From: RGIG3178 sp964533965
GTDB taxonomy: Bacteria; Bacillota; Clostridia; Christensenellales; QAND01
Length of the DNA stretch: 64,000 nucleotides
Assembly: GCA_964533965.1 (NCBI GenBank)
Contig: CAZHNN010000014.1
Location: 1 to 64,000 of the forward strand
Direction: 5' to 3'
This document shows, one piece after another, positions 25,474 to 33,976 of this stretch. The translations under genes and the position numbers were made by a program. The notes under the pieces were generated by a model that made no database searches, was not told where the DNA came from, and was given only the letters and a program-made list of their open reading frames with translations. The first letter of the stretch is position 1. Each line of letters opens with the position of its first letter.

Positions 25474-26042
25474 CTTCTGTGCACCAGCAGCAGCGCGATA
25501 ACGCTTACGGACATCGTGGCTGCGGTCGCGATAAAAAGAAGACCTACGACCGAGAACGGATTGGTGCTATGGGCTGCGACGCGCAGGTTGATCAGTGTGG
25601 TTGGCAAGAGCTGGATCACGCTGCAATTGATGACGATCAGCGAGATCATCTCGCGCGTTGCCGTTTTTTTGTCCGTGTTGCGCTTCTGCAGCTCCTGCAT
25701 TGCAGTCAGGCCAAACGGCGTTGCGGCGTTGCCCAGCCCCAGCACGTTGCTTGCAATGCTCATGCATATCGAACGCATGGCGGGATCATTCTTTCGCAAT
25801 CCCCTGAACAGCGGCGACAACAAAACAGAGAGAAGATTGGATAGTTTCTGGGCCAATCCGCTCTTCTGTGCCACCTCCATGATGCCGCACCACAACATCA
25901 TGCCGCCCATCATAGCGATGGTGATCTCCACCGACTGGGCAGCGCCCTTGGTCACGCCCTGGCTGATTGCGCCTGCATTCCCAGTAATGAGCCCAACGCC
26001 GATGCCCACAATCAACATGCCAAGCCAGATGATGTTGAGCAA
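25470..26042 (-). CDS. spmA: Spore maturation protein A
   Basis: A 190-residue membrane protein of the SpmA family, partner of SpmB. The Gate-domain core NVLGLGNAATPFGLTAM lies near residues 100-116, with four to five hydrophobic helices. The start appears to be TTG at 26042, behind GGAAAGGA; there is no closer ATG that keeps the full first helix. It is transcribed divergently from the small gene at 26179. Its role is inferred from Bacillus spmA: spore-core dehydration and heat resistance, acting at the membrane. Confidence 0.92.
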   Translation of the reverse strand: MLNIIWLGMLIVGIGVGLITGNAGAISQGVTKGAAQSVEITIAMMGGMMLWCGIMEVAQKSGLAQKLSNLLSVLLSPLFRGLRKNDPAMRSICMSIASNVLGLGNAATPFGLTAMQELQKRNTDKKTATREMISLIVINCSVIQLLPTTLINLRVAAHSTNPFSVVGLLFIATAATMSVSVIALLLVHRR

Positions 26043-26111
26043 ATCCTTTCCCCCCGTTCCTTTTGTCTATGGCAATGTATGCAAAAGGGGGCTCCTTTAT
26101 GGTGAAAACGG

Positions 26112-26140
26112 TTGAGAGTAGTCGGATTCGCGGATATACT
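26112..26140 (+). promoter_or_regulatory. Promoter of the DUF6506-like gene
   Basis: TTGAGA (26112-26117), 17-nt spacer, TATACT (26135-26140), about 38 nt before the start codon and divergent from spmA. Confidence 0.65.
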
Positions 26141-26178
26141 GACAGTGACCGGTGAAAACAAGTGAAGGGGGCTATACC

Positions 26179-26472
26179 ATGCGGTTTGCGTATATCTTCA
26201 AGAGCGGCCAGGAAGGCATCGTACATCAGGCAAGCATACAAAGCGGCAGCTCGGCTTTCGAAGTGTACAGCGTCCATTCCATGGAGCAGGCGGGCGAGCT
26301 TGCCAAGCGGCTTGTATCGGAGGGCATTGATTGCATCGAATTGTGCGGCGCCTTTGCGGAAGCGGGCAAGCAACAGGTGGTGGATACCATCGGCTGCGAT
26401 GTCCCGGTCGGACATGTCGTGTATACCAACAGTGAGGTGGAAAAGCACAACCGGTTGTTCAAACGATCCTGA
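26179..26472 (+). CDS. Small conserved protein, DUF6506-like
   Basis: A 97-residue soluble protein starting MRFAYIFKSG. The segment IDCIELCGAFAEAGKQQVVDTI followed by VPVGHVVYTN resembles, from memory, the small DUF6506 proteins, whose function is unknown; this assignment is tentative. It could be an alpha/beta ferredoxin-like fold. The start is set at 26179, eight bases after GAAGGGGG; a GTG nine codons upstream has no ribosome site. It is monocistronic, with its own promoter and terminator, between spmA (divergent) and rlmH (convergent). Confidence 0.65.
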   Translation: MRFAYIFKSGQEGIVHQASIQSGSSAFEVYSVHSMEQAGELAKRLVSEGIDCIELCGAFAEAGKQQVVDTIGCDVPVGHVVYTNSEVEKHNRLFKRS

Positions 26473-26490
26473 TCCCTGCCACATGCACAA

Positions 26491-26514
26491 AAAAGGAGGC
26501 GTCTGCCTCCTTTT
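26491..26514 (+). terminator. Terminator after the DUF6506-like gene
   Basis: AAAAGGAGGC / GCCTCCTTTT stem with a 4-nt loop, followed by more T. Being symmetrical, it could also end transcripts coming from rlmH on the other strand. Confidence 0.85.
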
Positions 26515-26605
26515 CATTTATATTCTATATTCAAGGCTCATTCCTGTTTATATCTGGCGGCCCTTATTGCGCCTTACTGTGCGATATGAACACCCGGTTG
26601 CGTAC

Positions 26606-27082
26606 TCACTTATGATAGGGCTCGTTACGGTTTATCTTCATCGCGCGGTAGGTCTGTTCCAACAGCACCAGCCTTGCCAGGTTGTGCGGAAACGTCAATT
26701 TAGAAAGCGAAAGCTTTTCGTCCGCAGCCTGTATGAGCGATTCATGCAATCCCAAAGAACCGCCGATCAGAAACTGCACGCACGATATCCCACTGCTCTC
26801 ATAGGAGCAAAGCCTTTTGGCAAATTCTTCCGAACTCTCCTGCTTGCCCCCGATGCAAAGGGCTAGTGTGACATCGCCCTTGCTCTGCTTTTGCAGCCGC
26901 TGCCCCTCACGATATAGGACCTGCTGCTGTTCGGCATGCGACAATTGCTCAGGAGCGCTCTCGTCCGCCACCTCGACGATCTCTACCGTCGCATACTTGG
27001 TAAGCCGTTTTTGGTATTCTTCGCAGGCTTGCTGATAGAAATTTTCCTTTAACTTCCCTACACACAGGATGCGGATGCGCAT
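26606..27082 (-). CDS. rlmH: 23S rRNA (pseudouridine-1915-N3)-methyltransferase
   Basis: A 158-residue SPOUT-class methyltransferase matching RlmH (usually 155-160 residues). The N-terminus MRIRILCVGKLKENFY, the central LCIGGKQESSEEFAKRL, the SAM-knot region FLIGGSLGLHESL near residue 105 and the C-terminal LLEQTYRAMKINRNEPYHK are characteristic. It methylates pseudouridine 1915 in helix 69 of 23S rRNA. It lies nine bases after walJ on the same strand, an arrangement also seen near the walKR/origin region of other Firmicutes. Confidence 0.95.
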   Translation of the reverse strand: MRIRILCVGKLKENFYQQACEEYQKRLTKYATVEIVEVADESAPEQLSHAEQQQVLYREGQRLQKQSKGDVTLALCIGGKQESSEEFAKRLCSYESSGISCVQFLIGGSLGLHESLIQAADEKLSLSKLTFPHNLARLVLLEQTYRAMKINRNEPYHK

Positions 27083-27091
27083 GCTTGTCTC

Positions 27092-27889
27092 CTATTCCAA
27101 AACAGCGACGGGGCCTAGGGAATCCTTTTTGGCCACGACCAGCGCCACGTCCCGTCCCGCTACGATGCCGCCTGCTGAAAGCGCTCCGCAGACGGCGGAC
27201 AGCGCCAAATCCTCCCGGTTGTTCTGCGCCGAAAGATGCCCCAAATAAAACCTTTTTACGCCGTTCTGCGCCAAAGAGCTCACCGCAATACCTGCGTTGG
27301 CATTGCTCAGATGCCCCTTGTTGGACAGGATACGGCGCTTGAGGTAGGCGGGATACGGCCCCTGTTTCAACAGGTCCACGTCGTGGTTGCTCTCTATCAA
27401 CACGACGTCCGCCTGGCTCGCCTGCGGCAGAAGATTCTGCTGCAAGTGGCCTATGTCGGTCATCAGGCACGCGGTCTTGCCCTTGGCATGCAGCGAAAAG
27501 CCCACGGACTCCGCGGCGTCATGCGGCGTGGAAAACGGGCGCACGGCGATATCCCCGATATAGAACTCCTGCCCCGTCTCAAACACGCGCAGCTGATCCA
27601 AAGGTATCTGCGCAGCTGTTTTTCCCATGGCCATCCAGGTCTTCTCGTTTGCATAGATGGGAATTCCGTACCGTTTGGAAAGGGTTACGATGCCACTGAT
27701 ATGGTCCGAGTGTTCATGGGTTATAAGGACCCCATTGATGCCGTCCAGACAGACGGACAAATTGTTAAGCGCCTTTCCGATCGCCAAAGCGCTGACCCCG
27801 GCATCCACCAGAAGCTGTGTCTTCTGCGTCGCTACATAGGTGGCGTTGCCACTGGAACTGGAGAACAGCGGACAGAATATCAGCTTCAC
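27092..27889 (-). CDS. walJ: Metallo-beta-lactamase-fold hydrolase, WalJ/YycJ type
   Basis: A 265-residue MBL-fold protein. The metal motif is THEHSDHISG near residue 57; further ligands lie in TPHDAAES, MTDIGH and IESNHD, and the C-terminal LGHLSAQNN supplies the last histidine. It matches YycJ (WalJ), an exonuclease-like protein often encoded near walRK and implicated in DNA mismatch repair and cell-wall coordination in Bacillus. Here walRK is absent and the gene pairs with rlmH. Alternative: a generic MBL exonuclease. Confidence 0.85.
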   Translation of the reverse strand: MKLIFCPLFSSSSGNATYVATQKTQLLVDAGVSALAIGKALNNLSVCLDGINGVLITHEHSDHISGIVTLSKRYGIPIYANEKTWMAMGKTAAQIPLDQLRVFETGQEFYIGDIAVRPFSTPHDAAESVGFSLHAKGKTACLMTDIGHLQQNLLPQASQADVVLIESNHDVDLLKQGPYPAYLKRRILSNKGHLSNANAGIAVSSLAQNGVKRFYLGHLSAQNNREDLALSAVCGALSAGGIVAGRDVALVVAKKDSLGPVAVLE

Positions 27890-28011
27890 GGCGTTTCTCC
27901 CTTCTTTAGAATCGGAATCGCATAAAAATACCCGCCAACCGCATTCGCGACAAACGCTATCGTATTTGGCGGTGAAAAAATCTGTACAGTCGAACGATTT
28001 AGGGTTCGGGA

Positions 28012-29274
28012 TTAGACATGGATGCGGGTGATATCCGCATGAAGCTGCTTTAGCTTTTCCTCAAGGCGATCATATCCGCGGTCGATATGCCATACGCCTC
28101 CAATACGCGTTTCACCTTCGGCTGAAAGAGCCGCGATGACAAGCGCCGCACCTGCGCGCAAATCCGATGCCGTGACATCCGCACCGCCCAAAGCAGTCAC
28201 ACCGTCAATAAGCGCAACTCTGCCGGTTGTCCTGGTGCGTGCACCCATGCGCTGGAGTTGTGTCAAATGTTTGAATCTGTCCTCAAAGATGTTCTCTTCA
28301 ATGACCGAAACGCCCCTTGCTGTGGTCAACAGAGCGGAGATAGGCTGTTGCAGATCGGTCGGAAAGCCTGGATAGGGCATCGTTTTCACGGTGATCGCGC
28401 GGTAAGGGAGCTTTCCCTTCACATGGATGGTATCTTCGCCTTCGTCGATTTGTACGCCCATCTCCACGAGTTTCGCCGAAACGCTTTCCATGTGCATCGG
28501 TATTACGTTTTTAATGAGCACATCGCCGCCGGTGGCAGCCGCCGCGATCATGAACGTTCCCGTTTCGATCTGATCCGGTATGACGGTATAGGTAGATCCG
28601 TGCAGGCAATTGACGCCTCGGATGCGTATCACATCGGTGCCTGCGCCCTTGATGTTGGCGCCCATGGAATTCAGATAGTTGGCAAGATCCACGATGTGCG
28701 GTTCCTTGGCAGCGTTGACAAGCGTCGTACGCCCCCATGCGCGGGACGCCGCCATCATCACATTGGCGGTGGCACCAACGGACACGACGTCGAAATAGAC
28801 ATCGCCACCCTGCAGCCTTCCGCCGTTCGCCTTGGCAGTGATGTAGCCGTGCGACACCTCGATTTGTGCGCCCAACGCCTCCATGCCCTTCAAGTGCTGG
28901 TCAATGGGACGGGTGCCGATATCGCAGCCGCCCGGCATCGCAATGGTGGCTTCGCCGAATTTCCCGAGCATTGCTCCCAAAAGATAATACGAAGCCCGCA
29001 TCTGCTTTGTCAGGTCAACGTTTGCCGGGTGAGAATATACATTGGTGGGATCTATGGTCATGCTGTCATTCTCAAGGGATACTTTGGCGCCAAGGCCGGT
29101 CAAAATCTGATGAAGCACTTCCACGTCGCGGATCTGGGGTATGTTTTCAACGGTCGTCTCGCCGTCGCACAAAAGCGTCGCCGGGAGAATTGCAACGGCG
29201 GCGTTTTTGGCGCCGCTCGGACTGACTTCCCCATAAAGCGGCTTACCGCCGCGGATCAAAAGCATTTCTTCCAT
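28012..29274 (-). CDS. murA: UDP-N-acetylglucosamine 1-carboxyvinyltransferase
   Basis: A 420-residue EPSP-synthase-fold enzyme performing the first committed step of peptidoglycan synthesis, transfer of enolpyruvyl from PEP to UDP-GlcNAc. The N-terminal GGKPLYGEVSPSGAKNAA carries the UDP-GlcNAc-binding Lys-Asn pair; the catalytic cysteine is present in MPGGCDIGTRPIDQH near residue 118, so fosfomycin sensitivity is expected. It occupies the place divergent from rpmH where dnaA stands in many Firmicutes. Its promoter is at 29342-29370. Confidence 0.95.
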   Translation of the reverse strand: MEEMLLIRGGKPLYGEVSPSGAKNAAVAILPATLLCDGETTVENIPQIRDVEVLHQILTGLGAKVSLENDSMTIDPTNVYSHPANVDLTKQMRASYYLLGAMLGKFGEATIAMPGGCDIGTRPIDQHLKGMEALGAQIEVSHGYITAKANGGRLQGGDVYFDVVSVGATANVMMAASRAWGRTTLVNAAKEPHIVDLANYLNSMGANIKGAGTDVIRIRGVNCLHGSTYTVIPDQIETGTFMIAAAATGGDVLIKNVIPMHMESVSAKLVEMGVQIDEGEDTIHVKGKLPYRAITVKTMPYPGFPTDLQQPISALLTTARGVSVIEENIFEDRFKHLTQLQRMGARTRTTGRVALIDGVTALGGADVTASDLRAGAALVIAALSAEGETRIGGVWHIDRGYDRLEEKLKQLHADITRIHV

Positions 29275-29341
29275 ATAAACTCCCTCCCTCTAAACCATAT
29301 GGTTTCGGGTACAGGCTAAAACTCGCCGCTTGCATGCGTAA

Positions 29342-29370
29342 ATTATACGTCCTTTATCCGGAATGCGCAA
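29342..29370 (-). promoter_or_regulatory. Promoter of murA
   Basis: Minus-strand TTGCGC (+ 29365-29370), 17-nt spacer, TATAAT (+ 29342-29347). It stands back to back with the rpmH promoter in a 313-nt gap, which contains no DnaA-box consensus. Confidence 0.6.
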
Positions 29371-29441
29371 CCTGTCCCCCGATTGTGACCGATTACGGCT
29401 ATAAAAGCCTACATAGCACATTATTGGCAACATTGGATACA

Positions 29442-29470
29442 TTGACATGACATTCGCCTTTGGGTATAAT
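29442..29470 (+). promoter_or_regulatory. Consensus promoter of the rpmH operon
   Basis: TTGACA (29442-29447), 17-nt spacer, TATAAT (29465-29470): a perfect sigma-A promoter with a leader of about 110 nt before rpmH. Confidence 0.9.
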
Positions 29471-29587
29471 AACTAAGCGTTCTTAAAAGTGCGCTTACTT
29501 TTCGATTGTTTTAATAGGACAAAATAAGCGATAACCTCGGCGATCTGAGCGCTGCACGGTGCCCGCAACGATAAAGGAGTGTAAACC

Positions 29588-29722
29588 ATGTTACAGACGT
29601 ATCAACCCAAGCGCCGCCAGCGCAAAAAAGTCCACGGATTTCGTGCCAGGATGAAATCCCATACGGGGATGAAGGTGCTTGCGCGCAGGCGCCGTAAAGG
29701 CCGCAAGGTGCTTTCTGCTTAA
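29588..29722 (+). CDS. rpmH: 50S ribosomal protein L34 (bL34)
   Basis: A 44-codon gene encoding a highly basic protein with the L34 hallmarks: YQPKRRQRKKVHGFRARM at the start, then the arginine-rich LARRRRKGRKVLSA end. It is an integral protein of the large ribosomal subunit. The ATG follows AAAGGAG at eight bases. First gene of the plus-strand block rpmH-rnpA-yidD-yidC-jag-mnmE-mnmG-rsmG, the classical neighbourhood of bacterial replication origins. Confidence 0.96.
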   Translation: MLQTYQPKRRQRKKVHGFRARMKSHTGMKVLARRRRKGRKVLSA

Positions 29723-29746
29723 AGTCGCGCCCAGCGGCTTTTTTCC

Positions 29747-30124
29747 ATGACGAAGCAATTTTCTTTTCCAAAAAGCCAACGGTTGTTGCGAAACGCTCAG
29801 TTTCAGTATGCCTATCGACGGGGCCGCAGCTTCCCAAACCATACCATGGTGCTCATCGTCGCAAAATCCCGCGGCAAGACGCGCGCCGGATTTTCAGTGG
29901 GCAAAAAGGTTGGCAACAGCGTGAAGCGTTCACGTGCCAAACGGCTGCTTCGAGAAAGCTACCGGTTGCAATTGCCGAAGATACGAAACGGGCTGAGCCT
30001 GGTATTCGTTGCAAAACCGCCGCTCGTCGAAACACCATTCGTACAAGTGCAGAGCATTATGGCACAACTGCTCAGCAAGGCAGGATGTTATCAGGATGAC
30101 ATGGATACAAAGACTGATCATTAA
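29747..30124 (+). CDS. rnpA: Ribonuclease P protein component
   Basis: A 125-residue basic protein, the protein subunit of RNase P that helps mature the 5' ends of tRNAs. The family core is visible as GFSVGKKVGNSVKRSRAKR near residues 48-66, followed by LRESYR. It begins 24 nt after rpmH and its 3' end overlaps the yidD start by 29 nt. The RNA subunit (rnpB) is not in the window. The start ATG lies close to the end of rpmH without a strong ribosome site. Confidence 0.95.
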   Translation: MTKQFSFPKSQRLLRNAQFQYAYRRGRSFPNHTMVLIVAKSRGKTRAGFSVGKKVGNSVKRSRAKRLLRESYRLQLPKIRNGLSLVFVAKPPLVETPFVQVQSIMAQLLSKAGCYQDDMDTKTDH

Positions 30125-30350
30125 ACTGCTCGGCGGATACAAGCGCTTCATTTCGCCTTCGTTGCCGCCCTCCTGCCGTTTTACGCCCACATGCTCGGAG
30201 TATGCCATACAGGCAGTATCGCAATGGGGCGCCATCTGTGGCTTGGGATTGGCCATCTGGCGCGTATTGAGGTGCAATCCGCTCTGCAAGGGTGGTTATG
30301 ATCCCGTACCGCTGCGCCACAAACCCAATATGGGAGGTAATTCCAATTGA
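30096..30350 (+). CDS. yidD: Membrane protein insertion efficiency factor YidD
   Basis: An 84-residue protein with the YidD core: LIIKLLGGYKRFISPSLPPS, CRFTPTCSEYA near residue 30 and the RCNPLCKGGYDPVP end. YidD is a small membrane-associated factor that assists YidC-dependent insertion of membrane proteins. Its start lies inside rnpA and its stop overlaps the TTG start of yidC, a tightly packed arrangement usual for this locus. The family may be involved in converting chains at the ribosome exit; the exact mechanism is unknown. Confidence 0.93.
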   Translation: MTWIQRLIIKLLGGYKRFISPSLPPSCRFTPTCSEYAIQAVSQWGAICGLGLAIWRVLRCNPLCKGGYDPVPLRHKPNMGGNSN

Positions 30351-31363
30351 GCTGGTTAAACGATAACTTCATTTCCCGTTTTTTTGTGACGGTCATTGGC
30401 TGGTTTTATTCCCTTACCGGAAATTATCTGATCGCCGTCATACTCTTTACCCTTACAATCAAGTTGATTATGCTTCCGCTTGATTTGAAACAACGCCGTT
30501 CACAGCAAAAGCAGCAGGAAGTGGCGGCCAAGGTCAAAGAGATCCAAAACAGGTACAAGAGCGATCCGCGCCTGGCCCAACAGAAGGTACAGGAGTTTTA
30601 CAAGAAGGAAAAGATCAGCCAGACTGCGGGATGCCTTCCGCTGCTGATGCAGATGCCAATACTATTTGCGATGTTTGGCGCGATCACGATCCTTTCCAAC
30701 ACACAGACCATCACCATGGTTACGACCCTTGCAAACGGCCATGTCGTCATGCCGCCATCGGTCGCGTGGGTGCACAACATCTGGCGCCCGGATGCGGGGA
30801 ATGCAGCCATCATGCCAAGCCTGAATGAATTCGACACGCTGGTGCAGCAGATGAAGGGACGCCTCGCGCCGGACCTTCTTGCGCAGGCGCAGTCTTTGTT
30901 GACCAACACGCAGATCGACCATCTGGCGTTGACTGTTGCACATATGCCTGCTACCACGTATTTTGGCAGCATGGTGCACGCCGCCTATGCCACCGTGCCG
31001 CAAGCGGCGGTTACAGCGGCTGTTTCTTCGAATTATACGTCTGCCATCGCGCCGGTGGTAGCTGCGTTCCCGGGAAAAGCAAACGGATTCTTCATCTTCC
31101 CTGTGTTGGCCGCTGCTGCCACATTCGTCCAGTCGTGGTGGACGAAAAAGCAGAACGAAAAGACAGGCAACACCGCATCTTCTCAACAAATGGGCGGTAT
31201 GGAATGGATTATGCCTATTATCACGCTGTGGTGGACATCGACGACCGGACTGCCGTTTACGATGTACTGGATGACCAACAGCTTGCTTGGCATTGTCTCC
31301 ATTCCCCTGCTCAACAAAGTCGTTGGGGAAAAAGATACTTCCACGGCTTTGACTGACAAATGA
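30347..31363 (+). CDS. yidC: YidC/OxaI/SpoIIIJ membrane protein insertase
   Basis: A 338-residue polytopic protein inserting membrane proteins with or without SecYEG. The first hydrophobic segments with LIAVILFTLTIKLIMLPLDLKQ, the coiled QQKQQEVAAKVKEIQNRYKSDP cytoplasmic loop (shown only in outline) and QTAGCLPLLMQMPILFAMF are characteristic. The conserved positively charged membrane residue is the Lys in TLTIKLIML. A long extracytoplasmic stretch (about residues 125-245, rich in Ala and Thr) is larger than usual for Gram-positive YidC. It starts with TTG at 30347 behind GGGAGGT and has no lipobox cysteine. Confidence 0.94.
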   Translation: MSWLNDNFISRFFVTVIGWFYSLTGNYLIAVILFTLTIKLIMLPLDLKQRRSQQKQQEVAAKVKEIQNRYKSDPRLAQQKVQEFYKKEKISQTAGCLPLLMQMPILFAMFGAITILSNTQTITMVTTLANGHVVMPPSVAWVHNIWRPDAGNAAIMPSLNEFDTLVQQMKGRLAPDLLAQAQSLLTNTQIDHLALTVAHMPATTYFGSMVHAAYATVPQAAVTAAVSSNYTSAIAPVVAAFPGKANGFFIFPVLAAAATFVQSWWTKKQNEKTGNTASSQQMGGMEWIMPIITLWWTSTTGLPFTMYWMTNSLLGIVSIPLLNKVVGEKDTSTALTDK

Positions 31364-31378
31364 TCAGGAGGTTTTCAT

Positions 31379-32242
31379 TTGAGATCCATTGAAGCACAGG
31401 GCAAATCGGTGGATGAGGCCATATTCAGAGGTTTGGATCAATTGGGCTTATCCATCGACGAAGTTGATATAGAAATATTGGAAGAGGGCGGAAAGCGTTT
31501 TTTGGGCATCGGCACCAAACAATGCGTGGTGCGTCTGACCGAGCGTGAAAAAGAAGAAGTGGAGCGCATCCTCCTCCAGCAGGAAAAACAACAGGAAGAA
31601 CAGCGCAAGGAGCGCGAAGAGCGCCGTCTGCAGCGCCCGCCCCAGGATCGTCCGCAACGAACAGAGGCCCGGCCGCAGCAAGGGAATCGGGACAGGCATT
31701 CGGAGCGTGACAGGTATCCCAGGCCAAACGGCCAACGCAACGCGATCGGGCGGCAGCCGTCGCAGAGCAATAGGAAGCAGATCAATTGGGGACAACCCAT
31801 CGAAGGCGGAGCGGAAGCGGAGTTTTTACGCGGCATGCTCCAAAAGATGGGTCTCAAGTGCCAGGTCGATTGCTTTATAGATGAACAGTGCCTATATATG
31901 CGCGTATCCGGTGACAACATGGGCGTTTTGATCGGTCGCAGGGGGGACACCCTCAATGCGCTGCAATACCTCACAAGCCTTGTAGCCAACCGCGGCGAAG
32001 GACCGTATAGGCGCGTCATCGTGGATACTGAGAATTACCGGGTCAAGCGCGAAGAGACACTTGTACGCCTTGCAAGGCGTATGGCGGAACAGGTGAAACG
32101 GACTGGAAAACCGATGGCGCTGGAACCCATGAACCCATATGAGAGGCGTGTGCTGCACGCCACGCTACAGGGGAATGCCAGCGTGACAACGCACAGCGAG
32201 GGCGAAGAGCCGCACAGGCACGTAGTGATCACTTTGAAGTGA
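31379..32242 (+). CDS. khpB: RNA-binding protein KhpB/Jag (SpoIIIJ-associated)
   Basis: A 287-residue three-part protein: Jag-N domain (about 1-52, MRSIEAQGKSVDEAI), a long charged low-complexity linker rich in Glu, Arg and Gln (about 55-140), then a KH domain (MGVLIGRRGDTLNALQYL near 180) and a C-terminal R3H domain (MNPYERRVLHATLQ near 253). KhpB binds many RNAs, in some species with KhpA, and affects cell elongation and sporulation. It starts with TTG at 31379, behind AGGAGG, 15 nt after yidC. Confidence 0.93.
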   Translation: MRSIEAQGKSVDEAIFRGLDQLGLSIDEVDIEILEEGGKRFLGIGTKQCVVRLTEREKEEVERILLQQEKQQEEQRKEREERRLQRPPQDRPQRTEARPQQGNRDRHSERDRYPRPNGQRNAIGRQPSQSNRKQINWGQPIEGGAEAEFLRGMLQKMGLKCQVDCFIDEQCLYMRVSGDNMGVLIGRRGDTLNALQYLTSLVANRGEGPYRRVIVDTENYRVKREETLVRLARRMAEQVKRTGKPMALEPMNPYERRVLHATLQGNASVTTHSEGEEPHRHVVITLK

Positions 32243-32431
32243 CATAGCCCGGCTTTTCCCGGCACAGACTCGGTTTTTATCGACAAAGAAAGTTTCGCAA
32301 TCCATGAAGCAAATCGCCAAGCATGTAGTCCCACCGATAAAAATGATATTTGTGGGCTCGTGGGTTCGGATTTGACCGTACAACGCTGGGATGCAATTAA
32401 AAGTCGAATTCTCAAGTTAAACGAGATCCCG

Positions 32432-32452
32432 GCCTTAGCCGGGATTTTGCTT
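32432..32452 (+). terminator. Hairpin between khpB and mnmE
   Basis: GATCCCGGC / GCCGGGATTTTG with a 4-nt loop: a short terminator-like stem in the 283-nt gap, so mnmE may have its own promoter or lie beyond a partial terminator. Confidence 0.6.
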
Positions 32453-32469
32453 AGAGCGGCATTATTCCT

Positions 32470-32495
32470 ATCCCTGATATGGGTGTATCAGGGAT
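32470..32495 (+). other. Perfect 10-bp inverted repeat upstream of mnmE
   Basis: ATCCCTGATA, loop TGGGTG, TATCAGGGAT, ending 30 nt before the mnmE start codon. It could be a 5'-leader hairpin or an operator; nothing further is known. Confidence 0.5.
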
Positions 32496-32525
32496 GGCTA
32501 TTCGGATTAGGAAAGGAAGAGACGG

Positions 32526-33887
32526 ATGAACGATACCATCTTTGCGTTGTCCACACCACCGGGACGCGGGGCGATAGCCATCATCCGCCTGTCCGGTCCA
32601 AGCGCGAAAATCGCGCTTGATAGTTGCTTTTTCCCAAAACACGATGCGATTTTGCCGCGCATGATGACATACGGTCATATACGAGACGGCGAAGATGTCA
32701 TCGACGAGGCGATGGCGGTATTTTTTCCGGCACCCGGCACCTACACGCGCGAAGACATGGTGGAGCTGCAATGTCACGGTTCACCCGTCATTGCCCATGC
32801 AATCTTGCAGATGTTGTCGAAAATCCCTTTGAATTTGAGACCGGCGCAGCCGGGGGAGTTTACGCGCCGCGCTTTTGAAAGCGGCAGACTGGACCTGTCA
32901 GAGGCTGAGGCGGTGATGGATCTGCTCTCAAGCGAAAGCGAACAAGCCTCCAAAGTGGCTCTTCGGCAATTGCGGGGATCCGTATCATCCAAAATTCATG
33001 GGATAATAGAGTTGATCGTGCTCGGAATGGCATCCATCGAAGCTGGCATCGATTTTCCGGAAGACGATTGGGAGCAACAAGCCAATGAAGACGGCTTCGA
33101 GCTTCTTCAAAAGGCGCTTGCTGCAATACAATCCTTGGGCAAGTCCTACCGAAGCGGCAGGCTGATACAAGACGGTATCCGCATTGCGATCGTCGGGCGC
33201 CCCAACGTGGGCAAGAGTTCCCTTCTCAATGCTTTGGCAGGGTTTGAGCGTGCTCTGGTGTCCGAGGAGGCAGGCACCACGCGTGACGTTGTGGAGCATG
33301 CCATCAGCTATCGCGGCATAGCCGTGCGGTTGTTGGACACCGCCGGCATGCGCCTTAAGGCTTCGGCTCTTGAAAAGCGCGGCATGGACATGGGCTCACG
33401 ACAACTCGAAACAGCCGATATTGCGGTGTTTATCGTGGACGGGTCCGAGCCGCTAAACGAGGATGACATCATGGCGGCATCCTTGTTTAGCGAAATACCC
33501 GTCATCGCAGCCATCAACAAGAGCGATCTGCCTCAGATACTTGGTGAAAAGGATGTATTGGCCCTTTGTCCCGGCGCTTTGAAGCTGCAGAATTTGAGCG
33601 CACAAAAGGGCGAGGGCGTTGAAGAATTGTTGTCCGCATGCCTTGATACGCTGGATCTGTCCAGTGAGCAATCCGAATGCATCACGTCCGCTCGGCATGC
33701 GCAGGCGCTGCAGAACGCCGAAGCGCTGCTCACATCCGCCATTTCGGCATATCAATCGGGCACGCCCGCAGATGTAGCGGCGCTGGACGCACGCGCCGCC
33801 ATGCGTTCCTTGGGAGAAATAACGGGCGAGACACTTTCGGATTCGGTCATTGATACGATCTTTTCGACCTTCTGTATCGGTAAATAG
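32526..33887 (+). CDS. mnmE: tRNA uridine-5-carboxymethylaminomethyl modification GTPase
   Basis: A 453-residue GTPase acting with MnmG to install the cmnm5 group on wobble uridine 34 of tRNAs. N-terminal tetrahydrofolate-binding domain (IFALSTPPGRGAIAIIRLSG), helical domain, and inserted G domain with G1 GRPNVGKSSLLN near residue 223, G3 DTAGMR and G4 NKSD. The protein ends FCIGK, carrying the conserved C-terminal CxGK cysteine. It starts with ATG after GGAAAGGAAGAG and precedes mnmG by about 90 nt. Confidence 0.97.
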   Translation: MNDTIFALSTPPGRGAIAIIRLSGPSAKIALDSCFFPKHDAILPRMMTYGHIRDGEDVIDEAMAVFFPAPGTYTREDMVELQCHGSPVIAHAILQMLSKIPLNLRPAQPGEFTRRAFESGRLDLSEAEAVMDLLSSESEQASKVALRQLRGSVSSKIHGIIELIVLGMASIEAGIDFPEDDWEQQANEDGFELLQKALAAIQSLGKSYRSGRLIQDGIRIAIVGRPNVGKSSLLNALAGFERALVSEEAGTTRDVVEHAISYRGIAVRLLDTAGMRLKASALEKRGMDMGSRQLETADIAVFIVDGSEPLNEDDIMAASLFSEIPVIAAINKSDLPQILGEKDVLALCPGALKLQNLSAQKGEGVEELLSACLDTLDLSSEQSECITSARHAQALQNAEALLTSAISAYQSGTPADVAALDARAAMRSLGEITGETLSDSVIDTIFSTFCIGK

Positions 33888-33976
33888 ATTTTGTATATAT
33901 TTTGCCTAGCTCATGTTTTTTTTGAGTTAATCCATGATCAGGATACAAGGCAATGCCTTGAAAGAGGAGGATTTTT

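Noticed and set aside
29511..29837. Minus-strand frame across rpmH and the start of rnpA
   Set aside because: It is antisense to rpmH and rnpA, both of which are certain.
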